DNA from: Isoetes taiwanensis
Lineage: Eukaryota; Streptophyta; Lycopodiopsida; Isoetales; Isoetaceae
Reading direction: 5' to 3'
DNA length: 64,000 bases
NCBI GenBank assembly: GCA_021234155.1
Contig: JAJEKV010000139.1
Coordinates: forward strand, 1,080,975 to 1,144,974
The position numbers and the translations under genes are program-made. Of this stretch, positions 63,401 to 64,000 are shown piece by piece (position 1 is the stretch's first letter; each line of letters starts with the position of its first letter). Below the pieces are notes generated by a model, which was not told where the DNA came from, did no database searches, and worked only from the letters and a program-made list of their open reading frames with translations.

Positions 63401-64000
63401 CTTCTCTTTGGGATCGTTGGTGTCGGGCTCTTGATCCGGATCTTGTCGGTCGATTCGGGGGAGACCGCTCGGCAACCGCCCACGGGCATGGTTCCTTCTC
63501 CCTATGCTTCCACAGGTGTACCTCCCGCCCGGGTTCTGACTTCGATTGGCGCCTTCCTTTTTGGACCAAGGTCATGGATGGTCATGCGGCTGGACACCAC
63601 CTCGGATCTCGGCCGGATCTCCGGTGGGATCCCGCGTTTTGTTCGCGCTCACATTGGGAAGAAGGTGCCACTACGGACAACACCACCAATTGGATCTACA
63701 TTACTAATGGCGTGGTTGGCGGCGGCGGATCGCTTCATGGTCTCAACACCTTCTTGCGGAATGCCTCCACCTCACGATCCTTACGTCCATCTTCAAGCGG
63801 TTTTTCGCTGCCCTCAAATGCATTTTGCTAAGCTCCTTAAATCGGCGTCCCATTTTTCACTTTACCCAATCCAAATGCCGGCGGTCGGTGCCTTTGGCCT
63901 TGGGACGGACTGTCTCCTCATGGAATGTCGGTACATTTCTTGAGCCCATAAGTTTTTTAGCTTGCGCGAAGACATGGTGCAGCTCGTTTTTCTTATTGAT
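60404..64000 (+). mobile_element. Retroelement-linked 3' region, likely same element
   Basis: This stretch is GC-rich like the adjoining gypsy element. Frames at 61456-61749 (TTISLTQHLISEVFHIPLHT) and 61751-61961 (MMFYRLLQEMDRRAGV) resemble the extra domain found in some plant retroelements. A coiled-coil segment is seen at about 62200-62600. The layout suggests an accessory coding region between integrase and a 3' LTR beyond the window. It is decayed. The link to the element on the left is an inference. Confidence 0.45.

Overview
The window looks like land-plant nuclear DNA, probably from a large, repeat-choked genome such as that of a fern. That assignment is an inference. It rests on one intact secreted STIG1-like cysteine-rich gene, a decayed PLS-type pentatricopeptide-repeat (PPR) gene, plant-type L1 LINEs, Helitrons with plant-like ends, a Ty3/gypsy element, and very low gene density. 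I found no rRNA, tRNA or CRISPR array. Only one complete host gene is convincing: the 96-residue STIG1-like protein at 8881-9171, with its own TATA box.

Layout. 1-5430: noncoding repeats, including a 1.07-1.1 kb direct duplication (1564-2630 and 4073-5171), a ~250 bp MITE-like element, and a LINE-like 3' end with a poly(A) run. 5430-9700: a PPR pseudogene (minus), the STIG1-like gene (plus), and a near-perfect inverted repeat that starts inside its last codons. 9700-11632: noncoding, with a 60 bp tandem repeat. 11633-28020: a nested block. A minus-strand Helitron end at 11633 holds a full-length 6.7 kb L1-type LINE (11775-18507, 14 bp target-site duplication). Next comes a 7.6 kb element with 22 bp terminal inverted repeats (18909-26515, 4 bp duplication) carrying a minus-strand coding region with an FCP1/NIF-like phosphatase domain. 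Two MITEs sit inside that element. A Helitron helicase fragment follows, split by another MITE.

28152-38929: two Helitrons of one family lie head to head, with 5' ends meeting near 34440-34451 and 3' hairpins at both outer edges. The left one contains a 1.24 kb hAT-like element with an 8 bp duplication. The right one carries a cyclophilin gene scrap. 38930-50620: a non-LTR retrotransposon of a second type is cut inside one codon by a 9.08 kb CACTA-like element (40212-49292, 3 bp duplication). That element carries decayed Ty3/gypsy remains and a long TATC microsatellite. 50620-53444: noncoding DNA, another Helitron 3' end, an unrecognised acidic reading frame, and a third LINE fragment. 53445-64000: a GC-richer Ty3/gypsy element inserted into that LINE, with its 5' LTR, gag-pol region and a further 3' region running off the window; its 3' LTR is not seen.

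The genes do not form a pathway. The window is best read as layers of transposition: Helitrons and LINEs are the older substrate, TIR elements landed in them, and small MITEs landed in those. The most unusual item is the 7.6 kb TIR element with the FCP1-like domain and its 260 bp derivative.
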